Origin: Corallococcus carmarthensis
GTDB taxonomy: Bacteria > Myxococcota > Myxococcia > Myxococcales > Myxococcaceae
Length of the DNA: 64,000 bases
Reading direction: 5' to 3'
NCBI RefSeq assembly: GCF_003611695.1
Contig: NZ_RAWE01000001.1
Location: forward strand, 1-64,000
Every line of letters begins with the position of its first letter. The first letter of the stretch is position 1. The notes beneath the pieces were generated by a model, which was given only the letters and a program-made list of their open reading frames with translations, ran no database searches and was not told the DNA's origin. This document shows, piece by piece, positions 24,374 through 31,598 of the stretch. A program made the position numbers and the translations under genes.

Positions 24374-25912
24374 TCAGTGGCGGCTTGCGCGGGTGGGTGC
24401 GAAGCCCATGAGGAAGTCGATGAGCAGGCGGGTGCCGTAGCCCGTGGCCCCCTTGCTGCGCCACGCGTTGTCGCGCTCGGCCCGTGCCGTCCCCGCCATG
24501 TCGATGTGCGCCCAGGGCAGCCCGTCCACGAACTCCTCCAGGAAGAGGGCCGCGGTGATGGCCCCGGCGTTGTCGCCGCCGACGTTCTTCATGTCCGCCA
24601 CCTCCGACTCCAGCTCCTGACGGAGGCGCCGGTCCAGCGGGAGCTGCCACACGGTGTCACCGGTCCGCTCCCCCGAGCCCTTCACCTGCTCGACGAGCGC
24701 CTGGTCGTTGCCGATGACCCCCGCGCTCAGCACCCCGAGCGCGCGCTGGCACGCGCCGGTGAGCGTGGCGATGTCCACGATGGCGTCCGGCCGGGGCGTC
24801 TGCTCGGTGGCCAGGACGAGCCCGTCCGACATCACCAGGCGGCCCTCGGCGTCGGTGTTGATGACCTCCACGGTCTTCCCGCCGCGGACCGTCAGCACGT
24901 CCCCGAGCTTCATGGCGGTGCCCGACGGCATGTTGTCGGTGCACATCAGGTACGCCGTCACCTGCGTCTTGCAGCCCAGGGACTTCAGCGCCGTCATCGC
25001 CGCGAGGATGGCCCCCGCGCCGCCCATGTCGCCCTTCATGGTGGCGTGGACCAGGTCGTTCGGCTTCAGGCCCAGCCCGCCCGAGTCGAACATGATGCCC
25101 TTGCCCACCAGTGAGACGCGGCCCACGGGCTGGCCCTTGGGGGTGTACGTCAGCTTGATCATCCGCGGCGGCTCCGCGCTGCCCGCGTTGACGCCCAGCA
25201 GGCCTCCGCAGCCGAGTCTGGCCAGGGCCTCTCCGTCGAAGACCTCGACCTCCAGGCCGCACTGTTTGGCCAGGGACTCGGCCACCTCCGCCATGCGGGC
25301 GGCGGTGAGCAGCGTGGCGGGGGCGTTGGAGAGGTCGCGCGCGAACGCCGTGGCGCGGGCGTGGATGCCCCCGCGCGCCATCCCCAGTTCAACCTCCGCG
25401 GTGTTCCCCGAGCCCGCGACGAGCGTCAGGGTTTCGAGCGGCGGCTCCTGCTCCGACTTCCGCTTGTAGGGCCTGTAGCGGTAGCGCGCGAGCAGGACGC
25501 CTTCGGTCAGGGCCTGCGCGGCGACGTCCGCCGGGACGGTTCCGGTGTCCGGCAGCTTGAGCGCGAGGTGCGTCTGCTTGCCGGAGGCCCGCGCGAACGC
25601 GGCGGCGGCATCCCGGAGCTTGCCTGCGTCCAGCTGCGCACGTGCCCCCACGCCGACGACGACGAAGGGAGGGCCGTCCGTGCGGGGAATCACCAGCGTC
25701 TGACCGGCCTTGCCCTCGAAGCCCGCCGCCTTCAGGAACGCGCGGTCGAAGTGGGGGTCCTTCACCCCTTCGTCGGCTCCGACGAACGCGCCGATGCAGC
25801 CGGCGTCGGTGGGGAGGGATGACGACACGGCGAGCTTCGTCGCCTCCGGGGGTTCGATGGAAGGAGCGGGGTGGAACTCGGCCTGAGCGCGCGAATGAAA
25901 CGAGGTCAACAT
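24374..25912 (-). CDS. pepA: leucyl aminopeptidase (M17 family)
   Basis: A 512-residue cytosolic M17 aminopeptidase, which removes N-terminal residues using two metal ions and forms hexamers. The N-terminal macro-like domain covers about 20-180; the catalytic domain carries VGKGIMFDSGG near residue 268 (metal ligands and catalytic Lys), DMGGAGAILAAM near 295, and NTDAEGRLVMSDGL near 350, the family signature with the catalytic Arg. ATG 25912 is preceded by AGGAGG at ideal distance; the frame stays open upstream but without coding character. Monocistronic, convergent with the DUF2254 gene, divergent from the basic-tailed protein gene with a 145-bp gap. Confidence 0.93.
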   Translation of the reverse strand: MLTSFHSRAQAEFHPAPSIEPPEATKLAVSSSLPTDAGCIGAFVGADEGVKDPHFDRAFLKAAGFEGKAGQTLVIPRTDGPPFVVVGVGARAQLDAGKLRDAAAAFARASGKQTHLALKLPDTGTVPADVAAQALTEGVLLARYRYRPYKRKSEQEPPLETLTLVAGSGNTAEVELGMARGGIHARATAFARDLSNAPATLLTAARMAEVAESLAKQCGLEVEVFDGEALARLGCGGLLGVNAGSAEPPRMIKLTYTPKGQPVGRVSLVGKGIMFDSGGLGLKPNDLVHATMKGDMGGAGAILAAMTALKSLGCKTQVTAYLMCTDNMPSGTAMKLGDVLTVRGGKTVEVINTDAEGRLVMSDGLVLATEQTPRPDAIVDIATLTGACQRALGVLSAGVIGNDQALVEQVKGSGERTGDTVWQLPLDRRLRQELESEVADMKNVGGDNAGAITAALFLEEFVDGLPWAHIDMAGTARAERDNAWRSKGATGYGTRLLIDFLMGFAPTRASRH

Positions 25913-26057
25913 GGAAGCCTCCTGATGGAGGAACTGGGCATGGAATCGGGAGGGTGCAACATCCACCAGGTCACTCGCCCCTGCCTCCGGGAGCGGTTTT
26001 CCGGCGGATGGAAGGTGTGGATGTTCCGCGACGCAATCCTCATGAGGGGGGAAGCCC

Positions 26058-26621
26058 ATGCGCACACTGCCGTCGAAGCGGATGTCATTGCTCACCGAGC
26101 GCGAAGCCCAGCTCGTCCTGTCCAGCGCCCCACGCAACCTGGCCGAACTCACGCCACGGGAACTGCGTGGGCGCATCCTGCGAACGCGCCGCCTGATGGA
26201 GAAGTACCAGGACGCGGCGCAGCGGCAACGCAGGGAGGCGCTGCGCAAGACGGTGCCCTCCCGCTCCCGCCGCGCGGAAGGAAACATCAACACCGTCCAG
26301 AAGGCCGAGTACTTCGCGCTCACCCTGGAGCGCTTCGAGAAGCGGCTCGCCCTGCTGGAGCGCAAGGCGCAGGTCCGGGCCCGCGCCGCGAGCAGTCCCG
26401 CGCCCCGCAGGGCGAAGCGAGTGGCGGCGGGAGGACGCAAGCCCGCACGGCGCACGCGCGCCGCGGGGCGCACCGCGAAGGCCGCCGTCTCCCGTAAGCG
26501 GACCTCCCGCCAGAAGCGCGGAGGGGCCCTGAAGCAGGAGCGCTTTGCTTCCCTCAAGCGTCAGGCCCAGGCCTCTGGCAGGGGCCGCCGGACCCAGGCG
26601 AGGCGCGACTCGCGGCGCTGA
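26058..26621 (+). CDS. small protein with histone-H1-like basic C-terminal tail
   Basis: A 187-residue highly basic protein. Residues 10-110 are helical with a possible coiled-coil (LTPRELRGRILRTRRLMEKY, EYFALTLERFEKRLALLERK). Residues about 112-187 are low-complexity and rich in Arg, Lys and Ala (PRRAKRVAAGGRKPARR, RTAKAAVSRKRTSRQKRGG), resembling eukaryotic H1 or bacterial histone-H1-like tails. Nucleoid association or RNA binding is inferred from charge only; no family identified. GAGGGGG precedes the ATG. A perfect hairpin follows the gene. Divergent from the aminopeptidase gene. Confidence 0.7.
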   Translation: MRTLPSKRMSLLTEREAQLVLSSAPRNLAELTPRELRGRILRTRRLMEKYQDAAQRQRREALRKTVPSRSRRAEGNINTVQKAEYFALTLERFEKRLALLERKAQVRARAASSPAPRRAKRVAAGGRKPARRTRAAGRTAKAAVSRKRTSRQKRGGALKQERFASLKRQAQASGRGRRTQARRDSRR

Positions 26622-26642
26622 GTGTGAAGGCCCTGGTGGCGG

Positions 26643-26673
26643 TGGAACGCCTCCTTCACGGCGAGGCGTTCCA
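26643..26673. terminator. hairpin shared by two convergent genes
   Basis: Perfect 11-bp inverted repeat TGGAACGCCTC (26643-26653) / GAGGCGTTCCA (26663-26673) with a 9-base loop, placed between the ends of the basic-tailed protein gene and the AbgT transporter gene. No T-run; probably acts on both strands. Confidence 0.6.
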
Positions 26674-26684
26674 TCCCCCCGGGC

Positions 26685-28274
26685 CTACCCGAGCCCCCAT
26701 GGCAATCCAAGCACCTGCCAGGCCACCAGCAGGGCAATCCACACGGCGAAGACCACGATGACGTACGGCAGCATCAAGGCCACGACCGTCCCTACGCCCG
26801 CGTCCTTCTGGTACTTCTGGGCGAAGGTGACAATCAGGGCGAAGTAGGCGTTGAGCGGTGAGATGGCATTGAACGGGCCGTCGCCCACGCGGTAGGCGGC
26901 GAGCACCGCCGCCGGGTCCACGTTCAACCGCATCAGCAGCGGCACGAACACGGGCGCGAAGATGGCCCACTTCGGGATGGCGCCCGTCATGATCAGGTCG
27001 AGGACGGCGACGACCAGCACGAACCCGACGAGCAGCGGAAGCGCGCCCAGGCCCGCGTGCTCCAGGGCATCGCCCACCTTCACGGCCGCGAGCGTCGCCA
27101 TGTTCGTATAGGTGAACAGGGCGATGAACTGGCTGATGATGAAGAGCAGGAAGATGAGGCTGCCCAGCCCGGCGACCGCCTTCTCCATGGCCTTGATGAC
27201 GTCCACGCTGTTCTTGAGCGTCTTGGCGCCGATGCCGTAGGCCGCCCCCGTCACCAGGAACAGGATGGTGATGGCGACGATGAGGCCGTTCATGAACGGC
27301 GAGTCTCCGACGAGCGCGCCCGTCTCCGGGTTCCGCAGTGGAGCGCCCGGGGGCAGGGCCAGCAGCCCGAAGAACACCAGGACGCCGATGAGCCCCCAGA
27401 ACGCGAACTTCAGCCCCCGCGACTCCTCCGGGGACAGCTTCGCGCCCGTCGTGGCCGGCTTCTCTCCCGTGTAGGGACCCAACCGGGGCTCAATCAGCTT
27501 GTCGCTGATGAGCGACACGACGATGGTCAGCATCACCACGGAGGCGGCGGAGAACCAGAAGTTCGCCGTCAGGTCGATGGAGCGGTCCGGCGCCATGATG
27601 TGGATGGCGTCGTTGGTGATCTCCGTCAGGATGCCGTCCAGGGGTTTGATCAGGATGTTGACGGTGAAGACCGCGGCGACACCCGCGAAGGACGCTGCCA
27701 GCCCGGCGAGGGGATGCCTGCCCACGGTCAGGTAGGCCGCCGCCGCCAGGGGAATCAGCACCAGGTAGCCGGCGTCCGCGGCGATGCTGGACAGGATGCC
27801 CACGAACACCAGGATGTACGTGAGGGCCCGGGCCGGCGCGACCGCCACCAGCTTGCGGATCAACGCGCCCACCAGGCCCGCCGCGTCCGCGACGCCGACG
27901 CCCAGCATGGCGACGATGATGACGCCCACCGCGTTGAAGTCCATGAAGTGCTGGACGACGCCCGCGAACATGAAGCGCAGCCCCTCGCCCGTCAGCAGGC
28001 TTTTCGCGGCGGTGGTTGTCTGCTCCACCTGGTGCGTGTCCGGGTTGATGGTCTCGTAGGTGACGCTGGCTCCCAGCTTGTAGAAGATGTGGGAGAGCAC
28101 CATCACGATGGCAATCAGCGCGACGAAGATGATCGCGGGGTGGGGGACCTTGTTGCCCACCCGCTCGATGGTGTCGAGCACCCGCTCCATGCCCTTCTTC
28201 TTCGGCGGCGTGCGCTGTTTCTTCTTCGTTTCACCTGGAACGTCGATGTCGTCGAAATGAGCCGCTTTGGCCAT
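26685..28274 (-). CDS. AbgT-family transporter
   Basis: A 529-residue inner-membrane protein with about 11-13 hydrophobic segments. The charged N-terminus (KKKQRTPPKKKGMERVLDTIERVGNKVPHP) followed by a helix, and the internal segments GVADAAGLVGALIRKLV, LVLIPLAAAAYLTVGRHPLAGLAASFAGVA-like repeat region and a C-terminal GDGPFNAISPLNAYFALIV, match AbgT proteins. Family members import p-aminobenzoyl-glutamate or export sulfonamide-type antimetabolites using the proton gradient. ATG 28274 is chosen for the AAAGGAG upstream. It lies 25 bp after the DUF481 gene on the same strand, so the two probably form an operon. Confidence 0.9.
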   Translation of the reverse strand: MAKAAHFDDIDVPGETKKKQRTPPKKKGMERVLDTIERVGNKVPHPAIIFVALIAIVMVLSHIFYKLGASVTYETINPDTHQVEQTTTAAKSLLTGEGLRFMFAGVVQHFMDFNAVGVIIVAMLGVGVADAAGLVGALIRKLVAVAPARALTYILVFVGILSSIAADAGYLVLIPLAAAAYLTVGRHPLAGLAASFAGVAAVFTVNILIKPLDGILTEITNDAIHIMAPDRSIDLTANFWFSAASVVMLTIVVSLISDKLIEPRLGPYTGEKPATTGAKLSPEESRGLKFAFWGLIGVLVFFGLLALPPGAPLRNPETGALVGDSPFMNGLIVAITILFLVTGAAYGIGAKTLKNSVDVIKAMEKAVAGLGSLIFLLFIISQFIALFTYTNMATLAAVKVGDALEHAGLGALPLLVGFVLVVAVLDLIMTGAIPKWAIFAPVFVPLLMRLNVDPAAVLAAYRVGDGPFNAISPLNAYFALIVTFAQKYQKDAGVGTVVALMLPYVIVVFAVWIALLVAWQVLGLPWGLG

Positions 28275-28299
28275 GGGAGTGCTGCTCCTTTCCAATCCC

Positions 28300-29127
28300 T
28301 CAGAGCTCCAGCTCGGCCCCCAGTGAGAGCGAGGTGTCCGTCCGGACTTTTCCCGCCGCGGGGGCGCTGTCGTGTTGCAGTTCGAAGAACGTGGTGAGCG
28401 CGAAGCGTTCCGTCATGTCCACGGACAGCTTCGTGGTGGAGTCCAGGAGCACGCGCGTGTCGCCGAAGACGTCCGGAAGCAGCACGGCGTCCTCGCGCAG
28501 GTGCACCCGCTCGTTGATGTCGTAGCGGAACGCCATGCCCACCGCGGGCGACCACAGGGTCACGTCCGGCAGGTTCTCGCGCGTGGGGGTGTACTGGAAC
28601 CGGCGATCCCGGGCGACGCTCCCACCCAGATAGAAGCGCAGGAGGAGCTCGTTCGACTCCTTCTCCCGCTCCAGGACCGTGAGGCCGATGCCCAGCTCCG
28701 CCTCGGTGCGCAGCTCGATGCTCGCGGGGTGGTCGGTCTCCGCGCCCAGGAAGGTGTAGGCGCTGAGCAGGCGCGTGAAGCGGTAGTCACCGCGTGCCCA
28801 TCCGCCCAGGTTCTTGGCCGTGACCTCCCGCTCCCCCTCGTCCTCGGCGGCCGCGTTGCCGTAGGCGCCATCCGCCTCCAGGGTGAGCGCCCACACCGGG
28901 GAGTCGTACTCCGCCAGGGCATCGCCCGTGAGGGTGAGGGCGCGGCTGTTGCCGGTGAAGAAGGAGGCCCCGAGCCCGAATGAGCCCGTCCAGGGCCCTT
29001 CGTCCTCGTCGTCGTCCTCGTCCTCGTCCTTGTCCTCGACAGAAGCCGAAGAGCGGGCATCCGCCGCGTCGTCAGGTGGCGTGGGCGTCTGGGCCAGGGC
29101 GGCGAAGAGGAAGAAGAGTGGACTCAT
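28300..29127 (-). CDS. DUF481 outer-membrane beta-barrel protein
   Basis: A 275-residue exported protein: short signal peptide (MSPLFFLFAALAQT), then a strikingly acidic linker of Asp/Glu (about residues 30-44), then GPWTGSFGLGASFFTGNSRALTLTG, the typical first strands of DUF481 (YdiY-like, salt-induced outer-membrane proteins). Alternating strands continue to the C-terminal LSLGAELEL. The long acidic run next to the barrel could bind cations. Transcribed with the AbgT gene. The frame is open further upstream, but ATG 29127 is the only start that gives a signal peptide; the ribosome site is weak. Confidence 0.75.
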   Translation of the reverse strand: MSPLFFLFAALAQTPTPPDDAADARSSASVEDKDEDEDDDEDEGPWTGSFGLGASFFTGNSRALTLTGDALAEYDSPVWALTLEADGAYGNAAAEDEGEREVTAKNLGGWARGDYRFTRLLSAYTFLGAETDHPASIELRTEAELGIGLTVLEREKESNELLLRFYLGGSVARDRRFQYTPTRENLPDVTLWSPAVGMAFRYDINERVHLREDAVLLPDVFGDTRVLLDSTTKLSVDMTERFALTTFFELQHDSAPAAGKVRTDTSLSLGAELEL

Positions 29128-29348
29128 ACGTGCCTTGGGGAAGGAGGGACCTGCCCGGACAGGCGTGGAGCACGCGGCGGTGCTCCCAGCCTGGCGGCCT
29201 CGGTGGTTCTCGGAGGCCTCCTCGGGTTCCACGCAAGCTTCGACACGCACTGCGCGTCCTGCAATCGCATGGCGGGATGCCAGGGGTTGGAACCCTCGTC
29301 CCGTTGCTTGTCAGAACGTGATGATGGCTTTGTTTCCAGGCGCCCCGG
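29128..29348. other. intergenic region without a recognisable gene
   Basis: About 220 bp between the esterase gene end and the DUF481 gene start, both on the minus strand. It contains a short imperfect hairpin (AGGGGTTGGAACCCT near 29282) that could end the esterase transcript. The promoter of the DUF481-AbgT operon should be here, but no convincing -35/-10 pair was seen. Confidence 0.4.
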
Positions 29349-30557
29349 TCAGGGGTGCACGGCGTCCTGGATGAACCGGCTCAGCGACTCCGCCATCTTC
29401 TGATGCGTGGCGGCGGACGGATGCCAGTCCTCGCCAACGCCGTCAGCGAAGGGGTTCTGCATGGCCATGACGTGGCGGTAGACGCGGGTGTCACCCTGGC
29501 GCTGGCGCTCCGCCACCAGCGAGGTGATCCAGTCGCCGACGTGCGCGGACTTCACCACGCCCTGCTGTTCCATCCGCTTGTAGCCATCCGTCATGCTGCC
29601 CAGCGTGCAGATGATGTGCGCGCGGGGATGCAGCGTGCGGAGCCGTTCGAGGAAGGTCCGGTAGGCAGACGTGAAGGCCGCTTCGTCCGGAAGGAACGCG
29701 GGCGTTCCCCCGCCCGCGAACGTGTCATTGGTGCCGGCGTTGAGGACAATCACATCCGGCGAGTCGTGGGAGGAATCCCAGGCGGCGGGATGGTCCGGGA
29801 CGGCGCGCTCGTAGATGGCGGGAATCAGCCCGGACGTGGACAGGTCCAGGTTGCGGTAGACGCCATGGCCCGAATAGCAGACGAACGTGGCCTCCGCGCC
29901 CAGCTGCCGGGCCGTGAGCCAGCCATAGCTCCGTCTGGGATTCTGGTGCTTCGACGTGAAGGTGGGCGCGCTCCAGGACGCGGACGTGGGGATGAGGGAG
30001 ACGTCGGTGCCGTAGCCGCAGGTGATGGAGTCCCCCACGAACTCCATCCGGAGTCCGGTGTGCTGCCGAGGCGGTTCCTGAAGCTCGCCGTGCACCTCGA
30101 GCGCGAGGAGCGTGCTGGCCCCCACCAGGGATTCCGTGCGCTTGGTGATCTCCACCGTGTGCAGTCCCTGGGGCAGGTCGCTGGCGAGCAGGTACGTGGC
30201 CTGTCCCGGATGCACGGCGAGCAGCTTGGGAGGTGCTCCGTCCACGATGACGTCGAAGTGGTTGGTCCCCACGTCGCCGCCCAGGCCCGCGTCGTCGAGC
30301 CGCATCCGCACGGCGTCCCCTTTGAAGCGCGCGCGAACCGTCACGCCCGGGTGGGAGAAGACGACTCCGGCGCTGGAGCGGTACGTCCGGCCCACGTACC
30401 GCACCCGCGCGTCCGTGGCTGGAATGCTCACCCAGGTCATGGCAGGGCTCTCCGGTGTGGGGGAGGGGGCCCTGCACGCGGCCAGTGACAGCCCAATGCC
30501 AAGGCAGACGCCCCGGAAGCGCCGTACGAATGCGGTGATGGGCGAGCGGTCGGGCAC
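29349..30557 (-). CDS. SGNH/GDSL-fold esterase, carbohydrate esterase family 2-like lipoprotein
   Basis: A 402-residue lipoprotein (lipobox LSLAAC, Cys at about residue 28). An N-terminal jelly-roll domain (about 45-165: ARVRYVGRTY, GTNHFDVIVDG, LPQGLHTVEITKRTES) is followed by an SGNH hydrolase domain: GDSITCGYG near 178 with the catalytic serine, an oxyanion Gly/Asn set (LNAGTNDTF) and DWHPSAATH near the C-terminus with the Asp-His pair. This two-domain plan is that of CE2 acetyl-xylan esterases/deacetylases. Start: GTG 30557, which gives an ideal 27-residue signal and has GGGAG just upstream; ATG 30602 would lengthen the N-terminus and overlap the RCC1 remnant on the other strand. Confidence 0.82.
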   Translation of the reverse strand: MPDRSPITAFVRRFRGVCLGIGLSLAACRAPSPTPESPAMTWVSIPATDARVRYVGRTYRSSAGVVFSHPGVTVRARFKGDAVRMRLDDAGLGGDVGTNHFDVIVDGAPPKLLAVHPGQATYLLASDLPQGLHTVEITKRTESLVGASTLLALEVHGELQEPPRQHTGLRMEFVGDSITCGYGTDVSLIPTSASWSAPTFTSKHQNPRRSYGWLTARQLGAEATFVCYSGHGVYRNLDLSTSGLIPAIYERAVPDHPAAWDSSHDSPDVIVLNAGTNDTFAGGGTPAFLPDEAAFTSAYRTFLERLRTLHPRAHIICTLGSMTDGYKRMEQQGVVKSAHVGDWITSLVAERQRQGDTRVYRHVMAMQNPFADGVGEDWHPSAATHQKMAESLSRFIQDAVHP

Positions 30558-30569
30558 GGGCTCCCAGCG

Positions 30570-30815
30570 TACACACAAGGAGGTGCCAGGACTGATCGAC
30601 ATCAAGGCTGTCGCCTCCAGCTCCCTCCGTGCCCTGGCCTTCCGCCAGGACGGCTCGGTCTGGGCGTGGAGGGACAACCCGGCGCAACAGCCTGGCGACA
30701 GCCCTGTCGGACGCAATGCACCGGCGCAGGTGCCGGGGGGCCAATGGCGGCGGCCAGCTCGGCAATGGCGAGGCGGCGAACAGCCCCCGCCCCATCCCGG
30801 TGACACTGCCGCAGG
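30570..30815 (+). pseudogene. decayed RCC1-repeat fragment
   Basis: Translation of the plus strand from 30577 gives an RCC1 blade (VPGLIDIKAVASSSLRALAF, then RQDGSVWAWRDN and NAPAQVPG), a motif common in myxobacterial repeat proteins. From 30737 another frame gives the next blade edge (GANGGGQLGNGEAANSPRPI). The piece between VPG and the next W-x-W-G is missing and the frame shifts at the junction, so this is an internal deletion in a lost RCC1 gene. No start codon or stop fits a complete gene. It fills most of the otherwise empty 30558-30835 interval. Confidence 0.7.
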
Positions 30816-30835
30816 GGAGGGAAGGAACAGGGGGC

Positions 30836-30872
30836 TTGCGCTGACTGGATGACCAGATTATAAATTGGGTCA
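30836..30872 (+). promoter_or_regulatory. promoter and operator of the first TetR gene, probable leaderless start
   Basis: TTGCGC (30836-30841), 17-base spacer, TATAAA (30859-30864). A start 6-9 bases later falls at or next to the ATG at 30873, and there is no ribosome site, so the mRNA is probably leaderless. Over the -10 lies an inverted repeat TGACC (30850-30854) / GGTCA (30868-30872), preceded by TGACTGGAT (30842-30850). The same words occur in front of the efflux operon (31524-31546), so this is a likely autorepression operator. Confidence 0.6.
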
Positions 30873-31463
30873 ATGAGTCAGGACCCTCGGACAGCCATCC
30901 TCACCGCCGCCGGCGAAGTCTTCGCCCGCTTTGGCTTCAAGAAGGCCTCGGTGGAGGACATCGCCCGGCGCGCGGGTGTGGGCAAGGGCAGCATCTACCT
31001 GCACTTCGAGAGCAAGGAGGCGCTGTTCGAGGCCTGCGTCCAGATGGCGCACGCGGGGAGCCTCTCCGAGCTCAAGGCGAGGGTCCGTCGCGCCTCGACG
31101 TCCGAGGGCCAGGTTCGCGCCTATATCCAGTGCAAGCTGGAGCAGCAGAGCCGGAAGCCGCTGGGAGAACGCATCGAGTTGAGCACGCTCCTCGAGCTGG
31201 GCGTCCAGGCGGCCCAGTTCATCCCCCGGATGGTCGAGGATGACGTGGCGGTCCTGGCGCACATCCTCGAAGAGGGCGTGGCGCAGGGAACGTTCTCCGT
31301 GCCCGAGCCCCAGCACGTGGCCCGGGGCCTCGTGACGCTGATCATGCAGCTCGCCGTCAAGTTGATGCCGGAGGAGCAGGAGCCCGCGCTGAAGCAGTCG
31401 GTGGACAGCTTCTTCGAGGTCTTCATCCGCGGCCTCCTGGCCCCGCCGAGACCTTCCAGCTGA
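30873..31463 (+). CDS. TetR/AcrR-family regulator of the RND efflux operon
   Basis: A 196-residue repressor. The N-terminal HTH spans about residues 7-53 (ILTAAGEVFARFGFKKAS, VEDIARRAGVGKGSIYLHFE, SKEALFEACV), followed by a helical ligand domain ending in a TetR_C-like segment. Such proteins repress efflux operons until a pump substrate binds. It is separated from the pump genes by a strong terminator, so it has its own transcript. Operator-like sequences in front of both transcription units share 16 of 23 positions. The upstream sequence has a good promoter but no ribosome site, so translation likely starts from a 5'-terminal AUG. Confidence 0.92.
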   Translation: MSQDPRTAILTAAGEVFARFGFKKASVEDIARRAGVGKGSIYLHFESKEALFEACVQMAHAGSLSELKARVRRASTSEGQVRAYIQCKLEQQSRKPLGERIELSTLLELGVQAAQFIPRMVEDDVAVLAHILEEGVAQGTFSVPEPQHVARGLVTLIMQLAVKLMPEEQEPALKQSVDSFFEVFIRGLLAPPRPSS

Positions 31464-31475
31464 CACGCCCTTTCA

Positions 31476-31512
31476 AGCCCCGCTCCGCGCCCGGGCGCGG
31501 TGGGGCTTTTTT
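31476..31512 (+). terminator. intrinsic terminator after the TetR gene
   Basis: Stem AGCCCC/GGGGCT (31476-31481 with 31502-31507) continuing into CCGCGC/GCGCGG (31485-31490 with 31495-31500) around a 4-base loop, followed by TTTTTT (31507-31512). This is the only classic GC hairpin with T-run noted in the window. It separates the regulator transcript from the efflux operon. Confidence 0.9.
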
Positions 31513-31523
31513 ACGTCCGGGAC

Positions 31524-31546
31524 TGACCAGAAAACCAATCCAGTCA
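31524..31546 (+). promoter_or_regulatory. second TetR operator, in front of the RND efflux operon
   Basis: Begins TGACCAGA and ends GTCA, identical at 16 of 23 positions to 30850-30872. Its right end ATCCAGTCA is the reverse complement of TGACTGGAT found at 30842. GACTG/CAGTC give it dyad symmetry. It lies just after the terminator and 53 bp before the adaptor gene, in promoter position. Confidence 0.55.
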
Positions 31547-31598
31547 CTCAGTGCCGGAATCCCCAGCGCCCCCGGCCCACAGCACGAGGAACGAAGCG

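Noticed and set aside
25913-26557. Extension of the aminopeptidase frame upstream to 26557
   Set aside because: The added 215 residues are Arg/Ala/Ser-rich and antisense to the basic-tailed protein gene; ATG 25912 has an ideal AGGAGG site.
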